Shown: piece after piece, positions 9,960 to 18,409 of the stretch | How the letters are laid out: each line of letters opens with the position of its first letter | Position numbering within the stretch: position 1 is the stretch's first letter | NCBI RefSeq assembly: GCF_003026455.1 | Contig: NZ_PYMB01000001.1 | Coordinates: forward strand, 868,001-932,000 | Direction of reading: 5' to 3' | Source of the DNA: Photobacterium rosenbergii | GTDB taxonomy: Bacteria > Pseudomonadota > Gammaproteobacteria > Enterobacterales > Vibrionaceae | Length of the DNA stretch: 64,000 nt | Program-made: the position numbers and the translations under genes | The notes under the pieces: generated by a model | Told to the model about the DNA's origin: nothing | The model's database searches: none | The model's input: the letters and a program-made list of their open reading frames with translations, nothing else

Positions 9960-11042
9960 TTAATCAAGCTTGATGCGTAAAACGTGATAAGGTTTGGTGG
10001 CACCTTCCTCGCCTTCATTTAATGCAGGATTGAGGTGGAGTGAGTTTTGCGTGACATACAGATACCCATTTTGGATCGAGAAGCCATCTGCCCATGACAA
10101 ACGCTTATCATCCTGCGCAAAAATCTGATATTGGCCATTACGGACCATACCAATTGCGTTTTTCTCCACATCACCGACATAGATAACGCCAGTATCGCTA
10201 ATGATCATGCCATCACTTGGGCGCTTTTCACTATAAAACTCAATCTCTTCGGCAAGGGATTGATCAGATAACTTATTGTTAGCCAACGCGCTGGCAGGAA
10301 TACGATATATGGCGCTGCCATTGACTGTACCAAAGTAAACCCACTCGAATTCTTTATCGATGGTTATCGGGTTTAAGCCCAGATACAACGCATCTACGCT
10401 ACCATCTTCACGTTTAGCGGCCATCAATGAACCGTCAATCTCAAGATCATGCAGAGGTGATAGCAAGGCAGGATGTGATTCCAACACACGGCGTGATTTT
10501 CCTGTTTCAAGATCAACCACCACAAAAGCTGGAGTTGGCTCGCCGAAAAGGTTACCTAGGCTGGTATCAGCTATGTACATTAGGTTTCGCTTGGTATCTA
10601 AGGCAAAGTCTTGCAGGAAAGAGTTGGCAACCATCACCTCTTTGCTTATTTCTATTTGTTTAAACAAGCGATTATTAACACTGTCCCACGCTACAATTTG
10701 TGCAGGTGCATTTTCACTGCCCATATCAAGGATCCATACCACGCCATCTGGCGTGCTATCGATACCAATCACAGAAGAAAAACCCACATCACCTTTTTCT
10801 GGGCCATCGGCCCAATCTTGGTTAGGGAATGCTTTTGTGGTGCCGTCTTTTAGTAGCTCAACAACACGTAATTCAGGGGCATCAAGAGGTTGCATCGAAA
10901 GAAAAGTGCGCCCTTGTTCGGTTACCGTAATATTGCCCGGTCGTGTTCCGTCAAGCTTGGCAACAACTTCAATATCCGCTGCTTGTGCTGTGTTCATTGT
11001 CATTGCGGTGGCTAGTGCTAATAATGTATTGCTCATCTTCAT
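9960..11042 (-). CDS. Secreted MRJP/yellow-family beta-propeller protein
   Basis: A 360-residue exported protein. The N-terminus MKMSNTLLALATAMTMNTAQA is a signal peptide with an AQA cleavage site. The body has the repeated strands of the major royal jelly protein / yellow family (for example GVVWILDMG, LQDFALDTKRNLMYIADTS, AIYRIPASAL, SDGMIISDTGVIYVGDVEKNAIG). Bacterial members are often annotated as L-dopachrome-tautomerase-related, but their reactions are mostly unknown. AGGAG lies 9 bases before the ATG. A cytosolic OpuAC-like gene follows 28 bases downstream. A propeller protein of similar design is found at 49.2 kb. Confidence 0.78.
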   Translation of the reverse strand: MKMSNTLLALATAMTMNTAQAADIEVVAKLDGTRPGNITVTEQGRTFLSMQPLDAPELRVVELLKDGTTKAFPNQDWADGPEKGDVGFSSVIGIDSTPDGVVWILDMGSENAPAQIVAWDSVNNRLFKQIEISKEVMVANSFLQDFALDTKRNLMYIADTSLGNLFGEPTPAFVVVDLETGKSRRVLESHPALLSPLHDLEIDGSLMAAKREDGSVDALYLGLNPITIDKEFEWVYFGTVNGSAIYRIPASALANNKLSDQSLAEEIEFYSEKRPSDGMIISDTGVIYVGDVEKNAIGMVRNGQYQIFAQDDKRLSWADGFSIQNGYLYVTQNSLHLNPALNEGEEGATKPYHVLRIKLD

Positions 11043-11543
11043 GGCGCAGTACTCCTAGGTCTTTGGCTACCCAAAGGCCTGAAAATTCGTAGATTTATCA
11101 AAATTAGAAAGGGTTAAGCCGCTCCTCTCTCGTGTTGATTTATCATAGACTCGAGGAATCTAATGATAAACATGGTAATAATTGAATTATTCTCAAATGA
11201 AATTTGATATTGGATAAGTGACTTAATCCATTCCGTGCATTAATTAACCAAACAAACTAAAGCGTAGTTGAGCATCCGCTATGATTATCAAATTCAATTT
11301 GAAAAACTCTCAAATAAAAAAGAGTCGCGAAGTTGCTTAAAATGTACTTGCATACCGAGGGAAGCAGCGTAGATCTCTACCAATACAAAGTCCCGGTCGG
11401 TAGTATTGATTTACAAAAGAGGATCAAAACAGCTAAAGAAAAGCACTGAGAGGCTTTACAATACTTAAGCTGCAAGCCAATGCTCGAGTTGCGACCTCCC
11501 AGCATGGGATACTCATTAACAGAAAACCTCAAAGTAGCCAGAT
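11043..11543. other. 500-base intergenic region, AT-rich
   Basis: This holds the divergent control regions of the MRJP-like and YcxB-like genes. A 35-codon open frame at 11342-11449 on the plus strand lacks a ribosome site, and I do not call it a gene. No clear palindrome or terminator was recognised. Confidence 0.4.
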
Positions 11544-12038
11544 ATGTCTAAAGATTTTGAATTCACTACAGAATACACCCTCGACAAGCCCTTCTTTGCC
11601 GAATGTTATGATCAAACTAGCCGCCCTACTGAATTTCCAAAATCCTATTTAAAAGCATTGCTTTTTCTTGTTTTTGGGGTGGTTTTAGTCAAATTTGAGC
11701 TACTATCCGACAATTACGTTGGATGGTTCTTTATTGTTTTGAGTGTTATCGAAGCACTCAGTGTTTACTTTAAGAGAACCTGGTGGTTATGGCGACAAAC
11801 AATCAGCTCAAGCGCTGGTAGCAAGGTGGGATTTCAAGTTGACTCTACAGGAGTAAGTTATACAAGAGGTAAAAAAACTCATCACATCGCCTGGAATAAT
11901 ATAGACCAAGTTCAACAAAGTGAGTTAGGTTTAATCCTTCACATGGGTAAACAGCGCCAATATGTCAGTAAATCTTGCTTAAATGATGAAGTGATCGCTT
12001 TCATGGTTGAGCAGCACGCAGTATCAAAAAAGAACTAG
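11544..12038 (+). CDS. YcxB-like membrane protein
   Basis: A 164-residue protein with two membrane segments near residues 32-48 and 56-72 (KALLFLVFGVVLVKF; VGWFFIVLSVIEALSVYF), followed by a soluble C-terminal domain. That domain contains VSYTRGKKTHHIAWNNIDQV and GLILHMGKQRQYVSKSCLND, the pattern of the YcxB-like C-terminal domain, a small PH-like beta fold. Function of the family is unknown. It stands alone, with a strong bidirectional stem-loop behind it and a convergent lipoprotein gene beyond. The N-terminal 20 residues are soluble and acidic. Confidence 0.7.
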   Translation: MSKDFEFTTEYTLDKPFFAECYDQTSRPTEFPKSYLKALLFLVFGVVLVKFELLSDNYVGWFFIVLSVIEALSVYFKRTWWLWRQTISSSAGSKVGFQVDSTGVSYTRGKKTHHIAWNNIDQVQQSELGLILHMGKQRQYVSKSCLNDEVIAFMVEQHAVSKKN

Positions 12039-12093
12039 CGTCATTGCGTGAAATATACTTTTCTAATAGCAATTTCTAAGCAAAGAAAACTAA

Positions 12094-12116
12094 AAAGTCT
12101 GCCACTGGCAGACTTT
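12094..12116 (+). terminator. Bidirectional terminator
   Basis: Arms AAAGTCTGCC and GGCAGACTTT around ACT, followed by CTTT and preceded by an A-run, between two convergent genes. The symmetric A and T flanks allow it to work on both strands. Confidence 0.85.
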
Positions 12117-12143
12117 CTTTAAAGCTAATTATTCACCGGATCT

Positions 12144-13127
12144 TCACTTAACCTCGTACCTCAGTAGAACTTGGTTATCCAAAACGACATTTGTAGACCA
12201 AATAAAACTCGCCCCCGCCCCACTGAATTTTTCAATGAAGTTCATGTAGGCTTTTTTGTTGTCTACGCCAATCTCATCTTCCGAGTATAACGTTGCTTGA
12301 GGCCAAGATGTTGAATCAAACTCCTTCCCCATCCAATTGCTCGGGGTTTCCCAATGAGCAGCATAAGCATTCTGGCCTTCATCTGTACCTTCGGTGGTAC
12401 AAGTTTCTGAGAGGCGACGACCTTCACCCTCACTAAGACAAGTCAGGTCATAAATCGGTGCGGTATAGAATACTTGTGCTTGCCAGTCTGAATTTGTGAC
12501 TGTCCCATCACTAAAGCTAGCAATAAAACCACCGTCTCCTGGGTGATAGGCCTTTCCACGATTATCTTCAGTGCCCAAACCTAAGTTTTCTTCCCAATCA
12601 ATCACTTTAACTGCAATCGTATAAGGCTTTTTAACCTTAAACTTCACAATACTTGAATTAAATGGTGTAAACGGTACGGTATCAACGGCTACGAGAGTAC
12701 CATTGATATACAGTTCAAAGTAATTATCAGCAAAAATATAGCCGGTGATTTCTTCACCATCAGAATCTATAACAGCGACAGGTACGGAGTCCACATCTAC
12801 ATCATCAAGCCCCTTGGGAATGATGTTTGCACACTCTTCATATAAGTCGAAGGCTTTCGGTGCAGTAGCAAAATTATTTTTAGCGGGGACTGTCCAAACT
12901 TTTCCTTCAGCATCTGTAATTTCCCCAATACCCGAAACCCGGCTATGTCCATTCTCACACTCAAATAGATTAGCCTCTACCGTTTTAGCAACACCTTGGG
13001 TTATGCTGGCAGACCCGCTGTAATCACTGATATTAGTACCAGCTTTCATATCCGTTTCTGGAGAACAGCCCGTAGCGAGTAAAATCACAGATGACAGGGC
13101 AAGAATTTGATTCTTTGGATTGTTCAT
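12144..13127 (-). CDS. Putative lipoprotein of unknown function
   Basis: A 327-residue protein with a lipoprotein signal: LSSVILLATGCSPETD, lipobox ATGC, and S-P after the cysteine, compatible with outer-membrane sorting. The mature part is beta-rich and acidic, with a segment IFADNYFELYINGTLVAVDTV that looks like a carbohydrate- or galactose-binding-type beta sandwich strand pair, and paired cysteines in CLSEGEGRRLSETC. I do not recognise a family. It is a single gene on the minus strand behind a shared terminator. A surface or adhesive role is possible but unproven. Confidence 0.65.
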   Translation of the reverse strand: MNNPKNQILALSSVILLATGCSPETDMKAGTNISDYSGSASITQGVAKTVEANLFECENGHSRVSGIGEITDAEGKVWTVPAKNNFATAPKAFDLYEECANIIPKGLDDVDVDSVPVAVIDSDGEEITGYIFADNYFELYINGTLVAVDTVPFTPFNSSIVKFKVKKPYTIAVKVIDWEENLGLGTEDNRGKAYHPGDGGFIASFSDGTVTNSDWQAQVFYTAPIYDLTCLSEGEGRRLSETCTTEGTDEGQNAYAAHWETPSNWMGKEFDSTSWPQATLYSEDEIGVDNKKAYMNFIEKFSGAGASFIWSTNVVLDNQVLLRYEVK

Positions 13128-13515
13128 TTTATGGATATCCGATGAGAAGCGTTGGTATCAAGCGTAGTTGTAACGTTAAGTGAATACAATTAAGCCTTAA
13201 TCTACTCAATATTTAAAATGACTACTTTTAGTGAGCATTTAGCCGTAAGGGGATGAAAGACGATGATTAGTAAAGCCTGAGTCCTGTCAACCAACTCTGC
13301 ACAAAGCATAATCACTCCTATAGCTCTAATTTAAACCTTTTGATAGTAGGAACATTTGGTCCTATGACTTACTTTTTCTATTCTAATAGCATGAGTATCC
13401 CGTCGAACTGAACATCTATCAAACTTCTTTGTTATTCATCTACTTAATCACACTTATCCTTGATAGGATCAGTGTTCTGTATCATGAAAATGCAAGCTTA
13501 CTCTAAGGACGTTTC
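13128..13515. other. Intergenic region between divergent genes
   Basis: No gene is seen in these 388 bases. They should hold the promoters of the lipoprotein gene (minus) and the acetyltransferase (plus). No operator or repeat stood out. Confidence 0.4.
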
Positions 13516-13974
13516 ATGGAAAACAAAATTATAGAAGTTCGGCAGCTTGGTTGCGGCGATGAACATCTTGCATTAGCTGCGATAAAGAAGCTTCTACCGG
13601 GAAAAGAGGGGGAAGCCCTCACATCAACCGTTGAGCACCTAAAAGGCTTCCTCTCTTGTACAAGTAATGTCTTGATCCTTGCCGTTCATGATGATGAGCC
13701 AATTGGCTTTCTGAGTGCTTACATAATGCCAAAGCTAGAGCGTGCCGAATATATGGCTTACTTTTACGAAATCGAAGTATCCCCTAGCTATCGAAGAAAA
13801 GGAGTTGCTACACGCATGGTTAGTTTTCTGAAAAGTGAATTAAAAGGTCAAGGGGTTTCAAGTTTATGGGTAGGTACCGATGTCGATAACAAAGCCGCTT
13901 TATCACTATATGAATCGACCGGAGCAATACGTGAACCCGAGTTAATTCACGAATTTTGGTATGAGGATATTTGA
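13516..13974 (+). CDS. GNAT acetyltransferase resembling AAC(3)-I
   Basis: A 152-residue single-domain GNAT protein. The acetyl-CoA binding motif A is clear: YFYEIEVSPSYRRKGVATRMV (residues about 82-102), with Q/RxxGxG/A as RRKGVA. Length and the pattern FLSAYIMPKLERAEYMAYFYEIEV resemble aminoglycoside 3-N-acetyltransferases of type AAC(3)-I (LAAYVLPKFE in those enzymes). This is a resemblance, not proof of drug acetylation; chromosomal relatives often act on other amines. AAGGA precedes the ATG. It is monocistronic, with no integron or transposon sequence beside it. Confidence 0.75.
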   Translation: MENKIIEVRQLGCGDEHLALAAIKKLLPGKEGEALTSTVEHLKGFLSCTSNVLILAVHDDEPIGFLSAYIMPKLERAEYMAYFYEIEVSPSYRRKGVATRMVSFLKSELKGQGVSSLWVGTDVDNKAALSLYESTGAIREPELIHEFWYEDI

Positions 13975-14119
13975 TTAAATGCTTTCTGTGCCAAGCTGTA
14001 AGCTATTCTGACTCGATCCAGTCCAGAATCTCTTATCACCCAAACCGTATAAAAGACGAAAATCGATAAATCGCTTAATCTCAGGTGTCTAGTCACCATT
14101 TTCGTTGAAAGCGCAATAG

Positions 14120-14266
14120 ACGTTTGAAATCAGCCCCATTTCAATAGGCTCTATCAAGGCAACCTCACCTTTTGTATCTCGTCTGATAGAGTGGCGAGAC
14201 TACCTCGCAACCGGCCTTATTCTGATAGCCGATGCTGTTGTGGCTATTGCAGGCAAGAGAAAATAA
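14120..14266 (+). pseudogene. Possible C-terminal remnant of an EamA/DMT transporter
   Basis: A 48-codon open stretch ends at TAA 14264-14266 and has an in-frame stop just before it (14117-14119). The translation contains SIKATSPFVSRLIEWRDYLA followed by TGLILIADAVVAIAGKRK. That looks like the last helix and tail of a DMT-type permease, and there is no start codon or upstream part. It lies in an otherwise empty 400-base gap. The match is from memory of the family and is weak. Confidence 0.3.
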
Positions 14267-14381
14267 GCCGTAGCCTACTCCAAAACTCCTCCGCCAATTC
14301 AGGAATAAACACCTAATAAGATAGTCTTTTGCTAAAAAATCAGCATAATCTCGCTATACGATACTCAATGAAGAATTACCC

Positions 14382-14756
14382 ATGACGACTTTTCAATATT
14401 TCTTTCATCAACTTCCTTGTTTTAACTGCAAAAAAACCAAAGTAAGCACGGATCTAGGCTGGTTAACACCAGCAATGAAAGAAGATGCTGTTGCACAATT
14501 GGCTACGATTATCAAGCAAGGCAAAGTTGAGCCTGATCTTTCAGTTAACGTAACTTGCACTAAAGAAGAAGCACGTGATTACTTGCTGCTGAACTTTTTT
14601 GGTTACCCTGAAGAAGAGCTAGCAAACCAAGTTGAAGCGGAAGATGAGCAAGAAGTTGCTGATGAAATCGCTGAACTATTTGCAGAAGGTAACGAAACAG
14701 CTGTGTTTGAGCATGAAATCGCACTGCAAAGCTGTACTGATTGTAACGTTGAATAA
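14382..14756 (+). CDS. Conserved-looking hypothetical protein with terminal CxxC motifs
   Basis: A 124-residue acidic protein that I do not recognise. It begins with MTTFQYFFHQLPCFNCKKTK and ends SCTDCNVE, so a CxxC pair stands near each end, with an additional central cysteine (VTCTKEEARDYLLLNFFGYP). The middle is rich in Glu and Asp and likely helical. The two CxxC pairs could join to form one metal site, or act in thiol chemistry; this is a guess. It is followed by a good terminator and is probably a single-gene unit. Confidence 0.65.
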   Translation: MTTFQYFFHQLPCFNCKKTKVSTDLGWLTPAMKEDAVAQLATIIKQGKVEPDLSVNVTCTKEEARDYLLLNFFGYPEEELANQVEAEDEQEVADEIAELFAEGNETAVFEHEIALQSCTDCNVE

Positions 14757-14774
14757 GCGTTAGATATCAAGCTT

Positions 14775-14807
14775 AAAAAGGGCATCGCGTAACACGGTGC
14801 TCTTTTT
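14775..14807 (+). terminator. Terminator after the CxxC protein gene
   Basis: AAAAAGGGCATCG pairs with CGGTGCTCTTTTT through two G-U pairs, with a 7-base loop and a T-run built into the stem. A-run and T-run on opposite sides allow bidirectional use. Confidence 0.8.
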
Positions 14808-14839
14808 AAAGCATTCGCTATCCCCACAACTTACGATTC

Positions 14840-15520
14840 ATGATGAAGCCAAGCATTTCAATCAACCTGCCCTCCTTGGCGCATAAAATTACAACTGCCG
14901 GTATTTCAGAAATCAATGCCGTTATCGCGCCGTATGCTTGTGTGGTCAAACGGATTCGCCGCAGCCGAAATTACGCCCTGATCGGTACCTATTCCGATTT
15001 AGTAATGATAAAGACTGATTTTGGCCAGCTAGTTGGTTCAAAGAACTGTTTGAAATGGCAGCGAGTCTACCAAAACTACCTTAGCGGTCTTGAACAGATT
15101 GGTGAAGACAGTGAATCAGCTACGTTTGAAATCAAGAACATCACGGTTACCCTCGGCAAATCAAATCGAAGCGTCTTGCTCGAGAAACTAGCTGAAATTG
15201 GTATTAAGACGAAACGCAAAGCTCATCAGAGGCACCTTGAACTCACTGGATCGCTCGCCAAATTAAACGCTCTGCAATCGATCTTGCAAGATTCACCTAG
15301 CGAACCTTTAGCTGCTATCGGAAAATCTATCCACAAGCGCCTTGCGAAATATCACGATATCGAGGACATAAATTTCGACTACGGCACAACAGAGCAGCCT
15401 CGCACTCTCCTCTCCTATGTTATCGATAATCCAGCAATTACCGTTGCCGAGCTGTGCTTTCTGACCAACTGTTCGACAGCAGAGGCCAGAAAAGCGTTAG
15501 ATGATTACTTCGAACTCTAG
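14840..15520 (+). CDS. RRF_GI-type conserved protein (so-called ribosome recycling factor family)
   Basis: A 226-residue basic protein. The N-terminal INLPSLAHKI plus CVVKRIRRSRNYALIGT recalls a Vibrio family annotated 'ribosome recycling factor family protein' (LPSLIHRI ... LKRVRRSRNW). The C-terminal NPAITVAELCFLTNCSTAEA matches the helix of that family that ends such proteins. It is longer than the usual 130-150 residues because of a middle insertion (about residues 60-165). The link to ribosome recycling is by name only; these proteins do not look like true RRF. ATG at 14840 or 14843 are both possible. Confidence 0.5.
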   Translation: MMKPSISINLPSLAHKITTAGISEINAVIAPYACVVKRIRRSRNYALIGTYSDLVMIKTDFGQLVGSKNCLKWQRVYQNYLSGLEQIGEDSESATFEIKNITVTLGKSNRSVLLEKLAEIGIKTKRKAHQRHLELTGSLAKLNALQSILQDSPSEPLAAIGKSIHKRLAKYHDIEDINFDYGTTEQPRTLLSYVIDNPAITVAELCFLTNCSTAEARKALDDYFEL

Positions 15521-15549
15521 CTTTAGCCTGATCAACATATCCTGATCGA

Positions 15550-16335
15550 TTAATGTCCTTGTAAGGCCGATAAGATCAAGTAGCTCCCAATAACCATCAG
15601 CAAACCAAAAACAATCCGCCGCATCGTTTCAGCGCTAAATGGTGGAGGAAACCGGCGTCCGAGATAAGTTGTTAATGTCACTATTGGCAGTGATACGGCT
15701 GTCAGGAACAAAATTTCTGCACTCAACTGACCTTGCACGCCGACAAACACACTGCGTGATGCAGATGTACAGGCGAACACGACCAATAACATATTGCGGA
15801 TCGTTGTGATATCAAACGGCTGGCGATAGAACTGATAGACCAATGGCGGCCCTGCCATTCCAAACAACCCGCCAGTCAAACCTGAGCTAAACCCACTAAC
15901 AAAGAAACTGGTATCACCAGACCGTTCGGCGCGTACAGATGGCCTCAACATAAAATTCAGCCCACTATAAACAATCATCACTCCGACCAAGCATTGCAAA
16001 ACACTGGCTGCCGAGTGGCTTAAGTATTCCAAGAGTACGACACCTGCAACCACACCAGGCAGCACGCCGATAACCACCAGCCGGACAGATTTCCATTCAA
16101 TGCATTTCGTTGAACCCGGCAGGGCAAAGGCACAATTTGCCAACGTCACCAAGCTCACCACGGCAGCCATAATTGCCACAGAGGTCAGCCCAAACGCCGT
16201 TGATGCCCCGATCACAATGATACCTAACCCAAAACCAGTAACAGTCTGGAAGTAGGTACCTACCATGATAATGGCGAGTAGCATAGCAATTCCTTCAAGG
16301 GGAATGCCTTCAAGGCTAATGCTTTCCAAAACCAT
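15550..16335 (-). CDS. TauE/SafE family membrane exporter
   Basis: A 261-residue membrane protein of the TSUP superfamily, with about eight helices. The duplicated signature appears as GTYFQTVTGFGLGIIVIG in the first half and SSGLTGGLFGMAGPPLVYQF in the second. Members export sulfite, sulfoacetate or other organic sulfonates. The start chosen is the ATG one base after the pta stop (TAA C ATG), so it is translated together with pta; an upstream in-frame start inside pta is less likely. The pta-tauE pairing suggests disposal of sulfite from sulfonate breakdown, though the key lyase Xsc is absent from this window. Confidence 0.82.
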   Translation of the reverse strand: MVLESISLEGIPLEGIAMLLAIIMVGTYFQTVTGFGLGIIVIGASTAFGLTSVAIMAAVVSLVTLANCAFALPGSTKCIEWKSVRLVVIGVLPGVVAGVVLLEYLSHSAASVLQCLVGVMIVYSGLNFMLRPSVRAERSGDTSFFVSGFSSGLTGGLFGMAGPPLVYQFYRQPFDITTIRNMLLVVFACTSASRSVFVGVQGQLSAEILFLTAVSLPIVTLTTYLGRRFPPPFSAETMRRIVFGLLMVIGSYLILSALQGH

Positions 16336-16336
16336 G

Positions 16337-17341
16337 TTATTTAGGCCCCTGCTGGGCCTGGACAACAGTCACAGCGATAACATGGTAGATATCATCCACA
16401 CTACAGCCTCTGGAAAGGTCATTAGCCGGCTTAGCTAGTCCTTGTAGCAAGGGACCAATAGCGACGGCACCACCTACCCGCTCAGCTAATTTATAGCCAA
16501 TATTGCCCGCCTCCAAATTAGGGAAAACCAACACATTGGACTGCCCTTTTACCTTTGAATCTGGCAGTTTTCGCTGGGCAATTTCCGCGACAATGGCCGC
16601 ATCCAACTGGATATCGTTATCAATGGCTAATTCAGGAGCTTGGTGTTTGACCCTTTCTGAAGCAGCGATGACCTTATCGACTGCGCTATGCTTGGCACTA
16701 CCATTGGTAGAGAAGGACAGCATGGCAACTTTCGGCTCCACCATCAGTAGGCTCCGCGCACTACCTGCAGCAGAAAGCGCAATATCTGCAAGTTGCTCTT
16801 CATCTGGGTCCACCACCAATCCACAATCAGAAAAAATCATCCCGCCTTTTAAATGATGAAATGGCTGGCACAGCATCATGAGAAAGAAACTCGAGACTAA
16901 TTTTGAACCCTTAGCCATCCCAATCAGTTGAATTGCGTTTCGCACAACATCCCCTGTTGTATGAACGGCACCGGCAACGGAGCCATCAGCCAAACCATGC
17001 TTGACCATTAGGTTGGCAAAACACAGTGGCTTTTGTACTTCTTGTTTAGCCTGCTGTTGTGACATGCCTTTCTTGGCACGCAGTTCATAGAGGGAAATAG
17101 CAAATGTATGGGATAAATCCGACAGCTCAGGATCGATAATTTCCATACCATCGACATCTATCCCTTCCGCTCTAGCAACAGTCTGAATCTTTCTCTGGCG
17201 ACCAACCAAGATAATGTCAGCAATACCTTGCTGGTAGGTCATTTGCGCTGCAGCCAACACGCGGGCATCTTCTGCTTCACACAACACAATACGTTTAGGC
17301 TGCTTTTGGGCCTGTTCAATTATTCGGTGGATTGCTTTCAT
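16337..17341 (-). CDS. pta: Phosphate acetyltransferase, short form
   Basis: A 334-residue phosphotransacetylase converting acetyl phosphate and CoA to acetyl-CoA and phosphate. Typical segments are KRIVLCEAEDARVLAAAQ, ADGSVAGAVHTTGDVVRNAI, SSFFLMMLCQPFHHLKGGM and NVLVFPNLEAGNIGYKL. It is the short class without the N-terminal DRTGG/CobB-like regulatory domains of E. coli Pta (714 residues). No ackA is next to it; instead it is coupled to a TauE-type exporter and divergent from an IclR regulator, an arrangement seen with sulfoacetaldehyde acetyltransferase pathways. That pathway role is inference. Confidence 0.88.
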   Translation of the reverse strand: MKAIHRIIEQAQKQPKRIVLCEAEDARVLAAAQMTYQQGIADIILVGRQRKIQTVARAEGIDVDGMEIIDPELSDLSHTFAISLYELRAKKGMSQQQAKQEVQKPLCFANLMVKHGLADGSVAGAVHTTGDVVRNAIQLIGMAKGSKLVSSFFLMMLCQPFHHLKGGMIFSDCGLVVDPDEEQLADIALSAAGSARSLLMVEPKVAMLSFSTNGSAKHSAVDKVIAASERVKHQAPELAIDNDIQLDAAIVAEIAQRKLPDSKVKGQSNVLVFPNLEAGNIGYKLAERVGGAVAIGPLLQGLAKPANDLSRGCSVDDIYHVIAVTVVQAQQGPK

Positions 17342-17494
17342 GAGTCTGCCTTCACTGGCCTCAAAAACAACAAATAATGAGACAAATTATTCCAAAAGTT
17401 GATATCCGGGTAAATTTTAACCATCATCTCTTATATCGTCAACGTAAATTCAAATAATTGGAAAAATTGATAGTATTATGTAGAAAGGTACTAA

Positions 17495-18316
17495 ATGGAT
17501 ATAACAATGACTGCTATCGTGAAAGAGCCTATGGAACAAACACGTATAGAGGGCGACACCCCAACCCTACGCCTTTTTTCCCTGTTGGAAGTGATTGCCG
17601 GAAAGGACGAATTTTTCTCACTGCAAAGCCTGGTAGAAGAAACTGGCCTACCCAAACCTACCCTTCACCGAATGCTGCAACAGCTTGAAACTGCGGGGAT
17701 CATTCAACGTGACGGCGACGACCGCCACTACAGCTCAGGGGTCAGGCTTCGCAATCTTGCTGAAAAGCTGTTGCTCAACAGCACCACCCACAGTGCCCGC
17801 CACGCGGTATTGACACAATTAAAAGAAGAAGTCGGTGAAAGCTGTAATCTAACCGCATTGTCGGGGGGCGAAATTATCTATGTCGACCGTGTTGAAACAG
17901 AAGCCCCGCTGCGATTTTACCTTCATCCGGGCTCTCGTGTTCCTGTTCACTGTTCGGCGACAGGCAAACTCTTTCTAGCCAATATGAGTCCCTCCCAGCG
18001 CCGCCGATTACTGAAAAATGTTCCGCTCACCCAGTATACCGAGAAGACTATTATCGACTTTGACAAACTGGATGATGAATTGGATTTGGTTAAAGCCAAT
18101 GGTTATGCCATCGACAATGAAGAGTTTCTTCCTGGACTATTTTGTGTTGCGGTACTGGTGCCATCAGAGCGGGGACGCTCAAACCTAGGGATCGCTATTC
18201 AAGCGCCAATAATGCGTCTGAAACCGGAACAGGCTCTGCACTTCCTTCCTGCCCTTCAACGCGCTGCTGCTGCACTGGCAAAAATTGAAGCCGAGAGTTG
18301 GGCCGAGGCGATGTAA
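17495..18316 (+). CDS. IclR family transcriptional regulator
   Basis: A 273-residue regulator. The winged helix is at residues about 20-80 (LRLFSLLEVIAGKDEFFSLQ; ETGLPKPTLHRMLQQLETAG), and the C-terminal ligand-binding domain has ILYVDRVE-like IIYVDRVETEAPLRF, HCSATGKLFLA and GYAIDNEEFLPGLFCVAV, typical for IclR effectors. AAAGG lies before the ATG at 17495. It is divergent from pta-tauE across 153 bases and is the obvious candidate controller of that pair. The effector is unknown; small carboxylates are usual. A strong terminator follows. Confidence 0.9.
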   Translation: MDITMTAIVKEPMEQTRIEGDTPTLRLFSLLEVIAGKDEFFSLQSLVEETGLPKPTLHRMLQQLETAGIIQRDGDDRHYSSGVRLRNLAEKLLLNSTTHSARHAVLTQLKEEVGESCNLTALSGGEIIYVDRVETEAPLRFYLHPGSRVPVHCSATGKLFLANMSPSQRRRLLKNVPLTQYTEKTIIDFDKLDDELDLVKANGYAIDNEEFLPGLFCVAVLVPSERGRSNLGIAIQAPIMRLKPEQALHFLPALQRAAAALAKIEAESWAEAM

Positions 18317-18339
18317 CAGCTCAATATTTAACTTAAAAA

Positions 18340-18368
18340 AAACAGGCTTGCATAACGCAAGCCTGTTT
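18340..18368 (+). terminator. Terminator after the iclR-type gene
   Basis: Perfect 12-base arms AAACAGGCTTGC and GCAAGCCTGTTT around ATAAC, preceded by an A-run. It sits between convergent genes and can act for both. Confidence 0.88.
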
Positions 18369-18409
18369 CATTTCAATGGATGCTATTCGTTAGTTGGTTT
18401 GAATGATAG

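Noticed and set aside
10360-11058. 232-codon frame on the plus strand over the MRJP-like gene
   Set aside because: It is a shadow frame of the minus-strand gene, which has a signal peptide, ribosome site and propeller repeats.
11342-11449. 35-codon open frame on the plus strand upstream of the YcxB-like gene
   Set aside because: It has no ribosome binding site, no recognisable motif and no terminator, and lies in AT-rich spacer DNA.
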